A stretch of 64,000 nucleotides of DNA, from NCBI GenBank assembly GCA_963210315.1, contig OY723238.1, positions 1,612,001 through 1,676,000 of the forward strand, given 5' to 3'. The stretch comes from Rhynchopus euleeides (lineage: Eukaryota; Euglenozoa; Diplonemea; Diplonemida; Diplonemidae). Shown piece by piece: positions 1 to 10,682 of the stretch (the stretch's first letter is position 1; each line of letters opens with the position of its first letter). The position numbers and the translations under genes are program-made. The notes beneath the pieces were generated by a model. The model had not been told where the DNA came from. It did not search any database and saw only the letters and a list, made by a program, of their open reading frames with translations.

Positions 1-1908
1 GAGGGGTGGGTGCCGCTCGGTGTGGGCGGTGCGGCATTCGGGGCGCGGCCCGGTGTTGACACGCACGCGGGGCGGCCGGGGATGGCGGGTGCGGCGCACC
101 CTGCGTCGTGGGGGTACGGGTACAACATCACCATCAAGGTGAAGGCGGTCGGGATGGACGGGGTGCAAGTGGAGCACCCGGAGGACAAGGGGAGCGGGGC
201 GGAGGTGCAGGTGCGCCCCATGGCCGTCCCGTGCAAGAACATCGACTACGGCAGCAACGGGATGTGGATCAAGGAGACGTGCGTCGACATCGCAGGGGCG
301 CAGTGCAAGTGGGCGTCGAACGGGAACAAGCGCAGCATCTCCGGGCTGCCGGCGTGCTCGCCCGGGGCATCGTCCGGGTGGGCGCTGGACGCGTTCGTGT
401 TCAAGCTGCGCAAGGGGGAGGCGAAGTTCGAGGACGTGTCGTACGGGCGGATCGGGGCGGCGCGCCCGGGGCTGGCACGCTTCATGCTGACGACGAACGC
501 GCTCGACTACGCGTGGTCGCAGGGGGCCGTGACGACGAACGTGGCGAACACGCTCCGGAGGCGCGACGACGCCTTCCTGTACGAGGTGAACATGCAGGAG
601 ACGGTGGCGGTGCGGCCAGGTGGCAGCCACTGGTCGTGCATGGGGACGGTGTGCAAGTCGACCATGTTCAGGCCGATGCCGGAGACGCTGTTTGCGGTGA
701 GGGCGAGCGTGGTGGACGTGATGGGGGACGCGGTGCGGGCTGACTCCTCGTCGATGCTGAGCCTGCGCGGGGAGTGCCTGGACGCGACACACGCGGCGTA
801 CTTCGCCTACAAGCGGGCGGACGGGAGCCTGAGCTACATCGTGCCCCCGACCTACAGCTTCACCCGCGGGTGGACGGAGCTGGACCGCCTGTGGGTGACG
901 GGGTCGTGCACGCAGATGCAGCTGACGGTGGTGTGCGCGAGCGGGAAGAAGGACGTGCTCGGGGCGTGCCAGGGGAAGACGGTGACGCTGCAGTTCCCCG
1001 TGGAGTTCCCGACGGATGGGTCTGTCAACACGAGCGCCCCGCCGCCGCCGGCACCGCCGATCACGGTGAGCGGGCTGTCGATGGGGACGGCGTTCGAGAG
1101 CATCGCGGCGGTGAAGGACTTCATCGGGAAGATCTCGAAGGCGTCGGCGGAGGCGAACATGCTGAAGCTGCTGAAGCAGAAGAACCCCGTCATCACGAAC
1201 GCCTTCCTGAAGTGGCTGTGCGCAAAGGCGGGCGGCGGCGCCATCACACTGCAGGACAAGGCGAACTCGTCGATCTGCACGGACATGACTGTGACGCCGG
1301 CACCGCCGACGGCGGCACCGCCCACCCCGTCCCCGAACGGCGGCGGGAACGGTACGAACGGGACGAACGACAGGCAGGCTGCCGTCGGGTTCCGCTCCTT
1401 CTTCGCTCTGGCGGGGCTGGAGGCTGTGGCGGAGTTCGAGATTGTGACGGCGGTGTCGGTGAACGTGGCCGAGGTGTCGACCGCCGTCGCGACGGCCATC
1501 GTGGAGGACCTGGCCAGCCCGACCAGTGTGCTGAAGTCGCTGCCGCCGGGTGCGACGAGCTCGCCCTTCGCGGCTGCCACGGCGTCCGTCGCCTCGTTGG
1601 CTGTGGGCAACCCGGACACTCCGATCCCGAGCACCCCGGCCCCGGCCACACCGGTGCCGACGCAGGTGCCGTCCACGCCCACACCTCCGGGACCGACACC
1701 GGTGCCGCCCGCCACCCCGCCCCCGACACCCTCGCCCCCGACCCCGGTGCCGCCGCCTCCGACACCCGCACCTGCCACCCCGATCCCGCCGGTGACATTC
1801 CCCCCTGTGCCTGGCGTGGTGCTGCCCCCGATGGCAGGCGGGCTGTCCGTGCCGAGCGTGTGGCTCAGCATCCTGGCGGCCGTGGCGGTTGCAGTGCTCG
1901 CCCTGTGA
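1..1908 (+). CDS. GPI-like surface/secreted protein, 5' end outside window
   Basis: The frame is open from base 1, so the start lies upstream; 635 residues are visible. The first ~340 residues form a cysteine-containing globular part with paired cysteines (for example CKNIDYGSNGMWIKETC). It is followed by a proline linker, a helical stretch (~355-420), an NGT-rich linker with several N-glycosylation sequons (NGTNGTN), and a long P/T/A-rich stalk (~535-610). The last ~16 residues (VWLSILAAVAVAVLAL) are hydrophobic and end at the stop, which is the layout of a GPI-attachment signal or a C-terminal membrane anchor. No known family is recognised. Role inferred: cell-surface glycoprotein. Very high GC at third codon positions supports real coding. 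Antisense and +1/+2 frames that stay open here follow from that GC bias. Confidence 0.75.
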   Translation, partial: EGWVPLGVGGAAFGARPGVDTHAGRPGMAGAAHPASWGYGYNITIKVKAVGMDGVQVEHPEDKGSGAEVQVRPMAVPCKNIDYGSNGMWIKETCVDIAGAQCKWASNGNKRSISGLPACSPGASSGWALDAFVFKLRKGEAKFEDVSYGRIGAARPGLARFMLTTNALDYAWSQGAVTTNVANTLRRRDDAFLYEVNMQETVAVRPGGSHWSCMGTVCKSTMFRPMPETLFAVRASVVDVMGDAVRADSSSMLSLRGECLDATHAAYFAYKRADGSLSYIVPPTYSFTRGWTELDRLWVTGSCTQMQLTVVCASGKKDVLGACQGKTVTLQFPVEFPTDGSVNTSAPPPPAPPITVSGLSMGTAFESIAAVKDFIGKISKASAEANMLKLLKQKNPVITNAFLKWLCAKAGGGAITLQDKANSSICTDMTVTPAPPTAAPPTPSPNGGGNGTNGTNDRQAAVGFRSFFALAGLEAVAEFEIVTAVSVNVAEVSTAVATAIVEDLASPTSVLKSLPPGATSSPFAAATASVASLAVGNPDTPIPSTPAPATPVPTQVPSTPTPPGPTPVPPATPPPTPSPPTPVPPPPTPAPATPIPPVTFPPVPGVVLPPMAGGLSVPSVWLSILAAVAVAVLAL

Positions 1909-3945
1909 GCGCTGCAGGAATGGCTTCGCGCCAGCATATTTGATACGGTTGTGAGCTGTACCGGTTGCAACAAAACAGAACACCAATCCACATGGTATTT
2001 ACACCTCCCAGTTATCTCTCCCTTCACCACCCACCCACCCCACACCCGGGAAATAACAAAACACTGCCGTGCTCCACTGCAGCTGCAGCTGGTGTGACGG
2101 CCCAACCCCTTCCCCACGAGATGCACCTTTTGCTGTGCTCCACACGTAAGAGGCAGTCGTGGGGCGGCACAGCTTCTGCCGGTGCCTTCGTCACCACCCA
2201 TCCCCACCCCCCACCCACCCACCCACCCACCCGCTCCCTTGTGGCTTCCCTGCTGTTCTGCTCTTGAGGGTTCTCAGAAGCGCCCCTGTCTGCTAGGACA
2301 CACAGCAGGCCCCGCAGCGCAAGCTGCTGGGCACGTGCTGAGTGAGGGCGAGTCGTTGTGAGGGTTTTTAGGAGGTGCGTGCAGCCTGCAGCACACCCTC
2401 ATGTGATGTGCACCGTGCACCTCACGTGGTCGTGTTCCTGCTGTGCCACATGCATGCGCCAGGCCCCTCTGTTGGGCTGTGTTACTGAGGGTCATCTCGC
2501 ACAAAGCTGCACGCCGCTCTTGCCGCAAGCGTGGCGGCAGCACCGTGCGGCTGTTCGTTGTTCTGAGGGTACGTGCCTCTGGGCAGGCTGCAGCTGCATC
2601 CTGTGGCTGAGGCCTGCACCGATGGAGACACTTTGGGGTGTTGGTTGTTGAGGGTGCGCTATGTGCTAACCGGCAACAGGCATCTTGCCGCCTGCCAAGC
2701 TGCACGCAGACACGTGGGCAGCCACGTGGTGGTTCTGACGAAAGCGGCACACATGCACAGCCCTGCTGAGTGCAGGGCTGCCGTGCCTGTGCACACACGC
2801 CTAAGTATGTTGTTCCTTTGTGCTGCAGTGCGGCTGCCCTGTTGCAAAACCGGCAGCCGTCTGCTGCAGCACAGCGGGCGTGCTGTGTGGGTGCGGTGGC
2901 CTGCAGGCAGGAGGACGTGCGATGCTGCTGTGAGGGTGACAGTCAAGCGTGCACCGTCGGGCCTGCCGCCGCCCTGCCTGCCTGCCTGCCAGGCTGGCGG
3001 GCGGCGTACAGGCCTGTGCCACGCGGTGTGCGCCAGTGGAGTGTTGTAGGAAGACCTGCTGGACCTTGTCGTTTCTTGCTGTTTCTCTTCCACCCCTTCC
3101 CTTGTTCTTGCGCACTGTTCTCAGTGCAACATGCGTGGTGCACGCCACCACCACCACCCCACCCCAGCACGAGTGCCTTCCGCCCCATGTGTCCTCCCTT
3201 CCAGCCCCACAGCACACGCCTCCCCTTCTCGCCCAACGGGACGACGAACACCAACCTGCCGATACCGGTGGAGGGTGGGCCAGTTTGCTGTTGGGTGCGT
3301 TTCTCTGTTGTTCCTTTCTTCTGAGGGTGTCGCATGACTGCTTGTGGACCGCACGACCCGAGGGCACTGCCACGTGTCGGACACACATGCAGCGGCAAGG
3401 ATAACACCTATCACACCAGGGCTGCATGCAGGTGTGTCCGGTGCTGTCTGCCCGTGCTGCGGGACCCTTGCATTTTGTCGTTGATTTTGGTCAGCCACAC
3501 CCACGCGTTGCGGGGCCTGTTTTCTGAACAGCGTCTCTGTGGTGCGGCACCAGAAACGAGTCAGGCAGGGTGGGAAAATAACACGCCTGAGCACAAACAT
3601 GCAGAGACAAGACAGGCCCAAGCAGGGAAATATAACAGGGCCATGCAAGCCACACAGAAGCCATCGGGCAGCACCAACTCGTGCTACCCACTAAGTATCA
3701 GGAACGGAAGCCACAAGGGATCAATCTATGAAAGCGCGTCGTCACCACCCCCCCGCTTCCCGACAGCCTCTGCTCCCACCCTCCCAACCCCCTTAACCGT
3801 GCGGCCTGTGCTGGATCCTTTGTGACTTATCATGATTGCTTGCGTGTGATTGTCCGAAGTTGTGGTCGCGTCACAGCAACACTTCATCTAGGTCAGAAGA
3901 GCGCATCAGCGCGTGAGCACTGTGGGACTGTCAGGGAGGGGAAGA
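1909..3945. other. Gene-free spacer with recurring TGAGGGT motif
   Basis: No convincing coding region is seen on either strand. The stretch holds a CCACCCACC simple repeat (about 2200-2232) and seven exact TGAGGGT heptamers (2265, 2359, 2486, 2564, 2649, 2931, 3322), mostly preceded by T-rich sequence such as GTTGTTC or TTCTTC. The last 200 bases (from about 3760) resemble the 3' flank of the second WD40 gene, so the WD40 duplication unit begins in this spacer. Confidence 0.6.
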
Positions 3946-5085
3946 ATGGAAGTGTCAGTGCGTCATGTGGAGAGCGGGCGGAGCTGTGTGGTCGATGTTG
4001 CGGATGGCGGGACCGTGCTCAGCCTGAAGGCGGATGCGGTCAAGGAGATGTTCGCGGGTTCCGTCAACGCAGACCGGGAGGCTGCAGGGCTGGCGGCACG
4101 CATCGAAGGGTGTGACGAGGACCTGGACGATGCAGAGCGCGTTGCCAACACGGGTCTCGAGGTTGGGGATCCTGTCCAGCTCGTCCGGAGGTGGCCACAC
4201 GTCAACGCTCCCGCTGTCTACAACTCTGAGCATCAGGACGACATCCATTGCATCATCACACTGTCGAGGTGTGGCACCCTGTGTTCAGTGGGGTACAGGT
4301 CAGGTCGCATCACTCTGTTTGACACCACGACTGCTGGTTTGGTGGCGGACCTCACACATGGGGACGACGACATTCACTACACTGCGTTCTCAGTCTGTGG
4401 GACGTGGCTGGCAACGTGCTCATATGACAGCACCATCTGCGTGTGGCTGACAGCAACGTGGGAACAGGTGTGGTGTCTGGAGGAGCACGACACAGTGGTG
4501 TGGTGTGCCGGGTGGACACACTGTGGACGTCTCGTGTCGGGTGACGGAGATGGGAAGGTGTGTGTGTGGGACTTGGAGGGCACACCAAGTGCCACAGTGC
4601 TGGAGGGGCACAGCAAGGCTGTTTCTGGGATTGCAGTGTCAACTACGAGGATCTTCACCGGGTCATGGGACAAGACCATACGTGTGTATGACATCAGCAC
4701 CCTCACCCACACCGACACCCTGTCTGAGCACACAGGCTCTGTGAATCACATCGCCCTGACGAACGACGAGCAGCACCTGGTGTCGTGCTCTGGTGACAAG
4801 TCACTGAAGGTGTGGTGCACAACCACCCTCACCTGCATCCGTTCTGTGGTCCTTTCTGATTGCCCGTATGTGCTTGCCGTGTCACAGCCAGGTGATGTTG
4901 TGGCAGTGCTCTCTTTAGAGCACACCAAGTTGTTCACCCTCAGCACCTTGGAGTGCTTGGGACAAGTGGAGTCAGAGGGTCACGGTGTTGCACTCAGCCC
5001 GTGTGGGAGGTGGGTCTTCACACCAAACTGCTCTTCTGTGAATGTGTGTGCTGTGTGTGACGTTCCGCGTGAGGGCAGCACTTAG
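3946..5085 (+). CDS. WD40-repeat protein, copy 1
   Basis: 379 residues. The start is placed at ATG 3946 because it aligns with the ATG of copy 2 and gives the same length; a GTG further upstream is ignored. The first ~90 residues (MEVSVRHVESGRSCVVDVAD...TVLSLK) have a spacing that recalls a ubiquitin-like fold, but this is only a resemblance. Residues ~95-379 are WD40 blades, with strand endings ITLFDT, ICVWLT, VCVWDL, IRVYDI and LKVWCT, and GH/SxD-type turns (for example SGDGDGKVCVWDL). That would make about seven blades, one full propeller. Such proteins are usually binding scaffolds; the partner is unknown. The gene is intronless and lies 328 bp upstream of its paralog in the same direction. 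Confidence 0.9.
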   Translation: MEVSVRHVESGRSCVVDVADGGTVLSLKADAVKEMFAGSVNADREAAGLAARIEGCDEDLDDAERVANTGLEVGDPVQLVRRWPHVNAPAVYNSEHQDDIHCIITLSRCGTLCSVGYRSGRITLFDTTTAGLVADLTHGDDDIHYTAFSVCGTWLATCSYDSTICVWLTATWEQVWCLEEHDTVVWCAGWTHCGRLVSGDGDGKVCVWDLEGTPSATVLEGHSKAVSGIAVSTTRIFTGSWDKTIRVYDISTLTHTDTLSEHTGSVNHIALTNDEQHLVSCSGDKSLKVWCTTTLTCIRSVVLSDCPYVLAVSQPGDVVAVLSLEHTKLFTLSTLECLGQVESEGHGVALSPCGRWVFTPNCSSVNVCAVCDVPREGST

Positions 5086-5413
5086 GCAACCTGTTCTGCT
5101 TGTGTGCTTGCGGTGCACTGCCTTGCTCGTTGCCTCGCAGCACAGCACCTCCTGACCCTGCTGGTTGGAGGCAGCGTGCACTGCATCTGAGGTGCGACTG
5201 CTCAGGATGACACAGTGCTTCCAGACAGCCTCTGCCCCCACCCTTCCAAGCCCCTCCCACCACTCTGCCCCTTGATCCTTTCTGTGCGTACATCACGTCC
5301 TGTGTTTGCTGTTCCCCACTGTGCCCACCAACATGCCACATTCACCCACGTCAGAAGAGCACGTCTGTGCGTGAGGACCGTGAGGTTGTCGTTGAGGGGA
5401 AGAGAGGGGAAGG
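5086..5413. other. Spacer between tandem WD40 genes
   Basis: No gene is seen. The first ~130 bases after the stop match the 3' flank of copy 2 (6554 onward). The last ~80 bases (GTCAGAAGAGC... GTGCGTGAGGACCGTG... GGGGAAGGATG) match the 5' flank of copy 1 and of the stub at 10683. The flanks were therefore duplicated with the gene and probably hold its promoter; no TATA box is evident. Confidence 0.6.
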
Positions 5414-6553
5414 ATGGATGTATCGGTGCGTCATGTGGAGAGCGGGCGGAGCTGTGTCGTCGGTGTTGCGGATGGCGGGACCGTGCTCAGCCTGAAGGCG
5501 GATGCGGTCAAGGAGATGTTCGCGGGTTCCATCAACGCAGACCGGGAGGCTGCAGGGCTGGCGGCACGCATCGAAGGGTGTGACGAGGACCTGGACGATG
5601 CAGAGCGCGTTGCCAACACGGGTCTCGAGGTTGGGGATCCTGTCCAGCTCGTCCGGAGGTGGCCACACGTCAACGCTCCCGCTGTCTACAACAGGGGGTC
5701 TGACGCTCGCAACGTCCAGTGTGTCACACTGTCAAGGTGTGGCACCCTGTGTTCAGTGGGATGCAGGTCAGGACACATCACTGTGTTTGACACCACGACT
5801 GCTGGTGTGGTGGCGCACCTCACACATGGGGTGAAACCCATTCTGTGCACCGCATTCTCAGTCTGTGGGACGTGGCTGGCAACGTGCTCACAGGACAGCA
5901 CCATCTGCGTGTGGCTGACAACAACGTGGGAACAGGTGTGGTGTCTGAAGGAGCACAACACAGTGGTGTGGTATGCCGGGTGGACACACTGTGGACGTCT
6001 CGTGTCGGGTGACGGAGATGGGAAGGTGTGTGTGTGGGACTTGGAGGGCACACCAAGTGCCACAGTGCTGGAGGGGCACAGCGGCAATGTTTATGGGATT
6101 GCAGTGTCAACTACGAGGATCTTCACCGGGTCACAGGACGACACCATCCGTGTGTATGACATCAGCACCCTCACCCACACCGACACCCTGTTTGAGCACA
6201 CAGACTCTGTGTACGACATCGCCCTGACTCAGGACGAGCAGCACCTGTTGTCCTGCGATCGAAACAAGTCACTGAAGGTGTGGTGCACAACCACCCTCAC
6301 CTGCATCCGTACTGTGGTCCTGTCTGCTTTCCCGTCAACGCTTGCCGTATCACAGCCAGGTGATGTTGTGGCAGCGCACTTCCCTAGACACACCGAGTTG
6401 TACAGCCTCAGCACCTTGGAGTGCTTGGGACAAGTGGAGTCAAATGGTCAGGGTGTTGCACTCAGTCCCTGTGGGAGGTGGGTCTTCACATCAAACGGCC
6501 CTTCTGTGAATGTGTGTGCTGTGTGTGACGTTCCGCGTGAGGGCAGCACTTAG
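5414..6553 (+). CDS. WD40-repeat protein, copy 2
   Basis: 379 residues, the same length as copy 1 with no indels needed. The N-terminal ~92 residues are nearly identical to copy 1. Differences concentrate in blade loops, for example SEHQDDIHC versus RGSDARNVQC near residue 95, GDDDIHY versus GVKPILC, and SWDKT versus SQDDT. Both copies therefore look maintained as proteins while their propeller surfaces diverge, which suggests different binding partners (inference). No intron. The 3' flank to 6766 carries the same sequence that precedes copy 1 (GTGCGGCCTGTGCTGGATCC at about 6728 and 3800), marking the end of a tandem unit. Confidence 0.9.
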   Translation: MDVSVRHVESGRSCVVGVADGGTVLSLKADAVKEMFAGSINADREAAGLAARIEGCDEDLDDAERVANTGLEVGDPVQLVRRWPHVNAPAVYNRGSDARNVQCVTLSRCGTLCSVGCRSGHITVFDTTTAGVVAHLTHGVKPILCTAFSVCGTWLATCSQDSTICVWLTTTWEQVWCLKEHNTVVWYAGWTHCGRLVSGDGDGKVCVWDLEGTPSATVLEGHSGNVYGIAVSTTRIFTGSQDDTIRVYDISTLTHTDTLFEHTDSVYDIALTQDEQHLLSCDRNKSLKVWCTTTLTCIRTVVLSAFPSTLAVSQPGDVVAAHFPRHTELYSLSTLECLGQVESNGQGVALSPCGRWVFTSNGPSVNVCAVCDVPREGST

Positions 6554-6773
6554 GCAACCTCTTCTGCTTGTGTGATTGCGGTGCACTGCCTTGCTCTTTG
6601 CCTCCCAGCACAGCACCACCTGACCCTGCTGGTTGGAGGCAGCGTGCACTGCATCTGAGGTGCGACTGCTCAGGATGACACAGTGCTTCCAGACAGCCTC
6701 TGCCCCCACCCTCCCAAGCCCCTAACCGTGCGGCCTGTGCTGGATCCTTTGTGACTTATCATATCAGACTCAC

Positions 6774-6798
6774 CTCTCGGCACATCCGGTGCCGAGAG
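6774..6798. repeat. Perfect hairpin at the left edge of the island
   Basis: CTCTCGGCAC, loop ATCCG, GTGCCGAGAG: a 10-bp perfect stem that begins 8 bases after WD40 flank homology ends. It may be an element terminus, or alternatively a transcription terminator-like structure for the WD40 unit. Confidence 0.6.
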
Positions 6799-7195
6799 AA
6801 ATTTCCGGGGGAAAAAAAAAGACAAGTCCACCATCATACCTGAATGTTGCCCGGTATGAGTATAAGGATTTTCAGAATTGCCAATAATTTTTTTTCTTGG
6901 TGGTTCAGGCCCAAATGGTGTGAACAAATAATATTTCCGGAGAAAGAAAAGTACCATGGCGTGAGCCACGGATCCCAATGATGCAAATAAACGCATTTTC
7001 GGGAGGAGGAAAAAATGGCCCAAAAATGGGCCCGGGCGGGCCAGCCCATGGGGCCTGGCCCATGTCCTCAGTGTCTGTCATTGAACCTCTGGCTTTGAGG
7101 CGACGATCCAGCCCGCACTGACGAGCCTTGGCGCCCTCATCGAACCCTTGGGCGCAATTTACGCAAGTTCAGGAAGATGGACTGTACCGCACAAG

Positions 7196-7425
7196 GAACA
7201 GATGTTCAGTACCGTGGCCTCCGGCGGCTGGGGGGCTCTGCCCCCCAGACCCCCGCGTGACGTATGCCTGTCGACCAAGCCCTTTGGGATCACATCAGGT
7301 CATGGAATCCAGAGACCGCCCTCAGGAGGACGCACCCAACTCACCACAGAATCTGTACCCCACAAGGAACAGGTGTTCGCGACCGTGGCCTCCGGCGGCT
7401 GGGGGGCTCCGCCCCCCAGACCCCC
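7196..7425 (+). repeat. Hairpin repeat dimer (copies a, b)
   Basis: Two copies of a conserved ~55-bp block, CACTACCGTGGCCTCCGGCGG followed by a palindrome with stem CTGGGGGGC / GCCCCCCAG and a 3-base loop. Palindrome centres lie at 7228-7248 and 7399-7419, 171 bp apart. The sequence between copies ends with a conserved lead-in (GTACCCCACAAGGAACAG), as in the other dimers of the window. Confidence 0.85.
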
Positions 7426-8532
7426 CTGTGGACCTCTTTGCATTCTCTGGACCACCTCTAAGGGTGCACCACTCTTCTACAGGGTCAAACTGCATATTCC
7501 CACGTTTTCTCGTGTTTCTGTACTGGGTCTAATAACATATGGACTCATCCGCAGAACACGTCTGGGGGCACCATGGATTCCAATGTTCCGAAACATGCCG
7601 TTTTCGGTGTTTTTCGGGTCACCTGCGGTGCGCACCACCCAAAAAATGGGATGAAACAGGTCACGAAAACCAAGAAAAAAATTGAGTATAAGTACCGGGT
7701 TTTTGGCCGCTTTTTGTCAGAATAAGCTTCAGGTATGTCCACCATCAAGTCTGATCCTAAATCGGAGTAAGTATAAGAGATTCGGCCAAAATATTTTTTT
7801 CCTTTTATTTTTTCCTTTTGGTTCTGAGCCAAGTAACATGGACCAATAAAATCAGGGGATAAGATAGGTCTGGTTTTCCGGTTTTCAAAACCAGGGTTTC
7901 CCGGTTCCCGGTTTTCTGGAAAAAAAAAAAAAGGTCGGTCTCATTTTTGGCGGTTTTTCTTGTGACTTTGGGACAGTAAAACAGTCAGAAAAAACGCCAT
8001 AAAAAAATAGAAAGTGACCCCATCGTGATCCGCACAGAGCTCAAATAGTCCAAAGAAGGCAGAGAAGCGGAGAAGAAAAATGGACCTAGCGGATGGCCCG
8101 GTGGGTGGTGACCTCGTCATGCAGGTCTCTTCTGTTTTGAAGGTGCACACATGGTGGACTCCAGCCACCATGTCTAAGAGGGAGTCTAAGACTGCAGTCT
8201 GGAGGGCTGAGACGAGAACACGAACGACTTTCAAGCAGTCTTGAAGGTCGCCAAGCCTATTGGGGGCAACTAACAGATGAGATTTGTTTGTTGCCTGTCG
8301 TCACAGCTAGGTGCCCATCTCCTCGATAACGGAATGTGTGCAGAGATCTCGTGGACCCTTTGGCCATTCTGTCGTGCACCCACTCCACCCACAACGCACA
8401 CCTGTCACGAGTGGTCGCTCCCCCGTTCTCCTCCACCCTGAAGGTTGAACCCTCAAGGACCAGTGATCTCCTGCTGGCCGGGCTGCGATACAGCGAAGCC
8501 TTCCTACTTACAAGCGAATCCAGACTGTAGTG

Positions 8533-8590
8533 AACAGATGTTCACTACCGTGGCCTCCGGCGGCTGGGGGGCTCCGCCCCCCAGACCCCC
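8533..8590 (+). repeat. Hairpin repeat, single copy (c)
   Basis: Same block as the dimers, palindrome at 8564-8584, preceded by GAACAGATGTTCACTACCG. Confidence 0.85.
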
Positions 8591-8992
8591 CTGTGTAAAA
8601 GCATTGCACCAGACCGGTTTTTTGGTCGAGAGTCCAAACTTTCAAAGCAGCTGCTGCGCCTGCCCCACCAAGCAGCCTCAGTACGACAGGACGCGCGCAG
8701 GCACCGGGCCTTCTCAGACTCTGGGAGGGTTTGCGCGGGTCGCGCGCGCCGAAGGCGCGCGCGAAAAATTTTCAAAACCAGAAAAACCGGAAAACGGTGC
8801 CAGAAAAAAAGTCTATCTTATACCCTGAATAAAATTTCTGGAGAAAAAGAAATACCATGGCGTGAGCCACGGATTCGAACGATTCAAATAAAGCCATTTT
8901 CGGGAGGAAACAAAATGGGACCAAAAATGGGGGGAGTAGGGGCTGGGTAGGCCAGCCCCCCCAGACCATGGCCTCCACCTGGCTTCCAGTGA

Positions 8993-9470
8993 CTGCTTCC
9001 CGCGCGGCACTGGGTTCCTACCTGATGTCGGAGTGATCCACACCGAGTTCATCTTGGAAGGTACAGATGTTCACTACCGTGGCCTCCGGCGGCTGGGGGG
9101 CTCCGCCCCCCAGACCCCCCATGCAGACCAGCGGCGTGTGCTGGCTTGTCCTTATGCGACTGGGGTTCTTCGCTACCGTCAAGTTTTCGTCAAAGTTCGG
9201 CGATTTCCTCCTATACATACAGAGGAGGAAATGCACCAACACACTCGTCTGACTGATTCTGCCCGCGCAGCACTGGGTTCCGACCTGATGTCGGAGCGAT
9301 CCACACCGAGTTCAGCTCGGAAGTTCACTACCGTGGCCTCCGGCGGCTGGGGGGCTCCGCCCCCCAGACCCCCCTGTGGCTTGTGCTTGTCCTTATGCGA
9401 CTGGGGGGTTCTTCGCGACCTCCAGGTTTTCGTCAAAGTTCGGCGATTTCCTCGGTTGCATACATAGGCT
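8993..9470 (+). repeat. ~255-bp direct repeat carrying hairpin copies d and e
   Basis: Two tandem units share CACTGGGTTCC(T/G)ACCTGATG and ATCCACACCGAGTTCA, then the hairpin block (9093-9113 and 9347-9367), then CTTATGCGACTGGGG and GTCAAAGTTCGGCGATTTCC. The hairpin block is thus embedded in a larger duplicated unit here. Confidence 0.8.
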
Positions 9471-9546
9471 GTGACGGGCAGGCTTTCCGCGTGGGTAAAA
9501 ACCCATTTTTTCTTAGCCCGATTCAGAAATTTCCGGAAAAACAGGT

Positions 9547-9582
9547 GGTAACTTTAGCCAAAAATATTTGGCTAAAGTCACC
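9547..9582. repeat. A/T-rich hairpin ACTTTAGCCAAA
   Basis: ACTTTAGCCAAA, AATA, TTTGGCTAAAGT: a 12-bp perfect stem that extends to 16 bp with one mismatch (GGTA/GTCACC ends). A third half-copy, ACTTTAGCCAAAA, follows at 9586. Confidence 0.8.
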
Positions 9583-9781
9583 TCGACTTTAGCCAAAAAA
9601 AAGGGGAGGGGGGCCGGGGGGGCTGAGGTTGGGGGTCAGGTCGGGGGGAGGGCCACTGCACCACACCAAACAGAAACCCGGATCTGACACAATTAAAATG
9701 TCACGGAGCAAGCCAACAAAGCAGACGACCCTGCTCGCAGGCAGGGGGACGCAGGCAGCGCACACAGAATCGTACGCCAGA

Positions 9782-10160
9782 GGAACAGATGCTCACTACC
9801 GAGGCCTCCGGCGGCTGGGGGGCTCCGCCCCCCAGACCCCCCCTGTGCTGTATACCTGTCTTGCACCCAACCCTTTGATATTACGTCAGGGAATGGAGTG
9901 CAGACCACCCTCAGTAGCCTCAGGAGGACGCAGCCAGCTCATGCAGAATCTGTACACCTGCAAGGAACAGATGTTCACTACCGTGGCCTCCGGCGGCTGG
10001 GGGGCTCCGCCCCCCAGACCCCCCTTGTGGCATGTGCCTGTCTTGTAGCCAGGTCCTTGTGCACGGGGCTGCGACATGTTGGTCCCGGAGCCCATTTTTT
10101 GGACTATCCTCCGGCGCCCGAGGCTCAATCCGAGCACTGGTCCCTGAGAGAGGAGCCGGG
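9782..10160 (+). repeat. Hairpin repeat dimer (f, g) plus tail related to the Mutator-like elements
   Basis: Palindromes lie at 9815-9835 and 9997-10017, 182 bp apart. The sequence after copy g (GTCCTTGTGCACGGGGCTGCGACAT, then CCCATTTTTTGGACTATCCTCCGGC) is a diverged relative of the internal part of the elements at 44.3-45.0 and 50.7-51.6 kb, so this dimer is probably an old, decayed member of that family. Confidence 0.7.
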
Positions 10161-10682
10161 AGGTGACCCATTCAGTGCAAGACTCACTTGCCGGGGGGTC
10201 CGTCAAAAAATCGGGGAACGCCTCACATTTAAGCCCAAATGAGCGTAGATTTCGCCCCTATAAAATGCCCTGCGTGCGCAGCATGTGAAAAAAAATTCTG
10301 GCTTGATTTTAGACTTTAGCCACTTTTGCTTTTCCGGGAAAATAAATCGGGCTCATAGCGGAAACCCTGGTGACGGGCGCTGTGAAAACAAAATGACCCC
10401 ACCACGATCCGCACGGAGCTCAAAAAATGCAAATAAAGGCGGAAAACCGGGGGGGAACGGGGAAAAAAGGAGAAGGAAAAAAATCCGGAGTAAATTTTCA
10501 GGATTTTGGCCGAAAAACCCCGGTGTAAGGATCATACATGTCCACCATCCCAACGGGATAATAGGTGGACCGTAATAATAGTCCAAGTTCCGGAAAAGTC
10601 TTTCGCGGGGTCATCAACCTTTTTACGGCCAACTATAGTACGATCACCTTTACTACGGTCCGCACTTTTTCCAATTCCGGTA

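Larger units (their letters stand above)
6767..10682. repeat. Gene-free composite repeat island inside the WD40 array
   Basis: About 3.9 kb with no gene. It starts exactly where homology to the WD40 3' flank ends (after CTTATCAT) and stops where homology to the WD40 5' flank resumes (GTCAGAA, 10683). It contains seven copies of a C/G-rich hairpin repeat. Other internally duplicated blocks include one with CCATGGCGTGAGCCACGG (about 6955 and 8855), one with GATCCGCAC(A/G)GAGCTCAAA (about 8030 and 10405), and a ~255-bp direct repeat (8993 and 9255). Poly-A/T tracts are common. It reads as a nest of non-autonomous elements. Confidence 0.75.

Noticed and set aside
852-2222. 456-residue antisense frame over the surface-protein gene
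   Set aside because: Its Gly/Val-rich composition mirrors the P/T codons of the sense strand; no domain.
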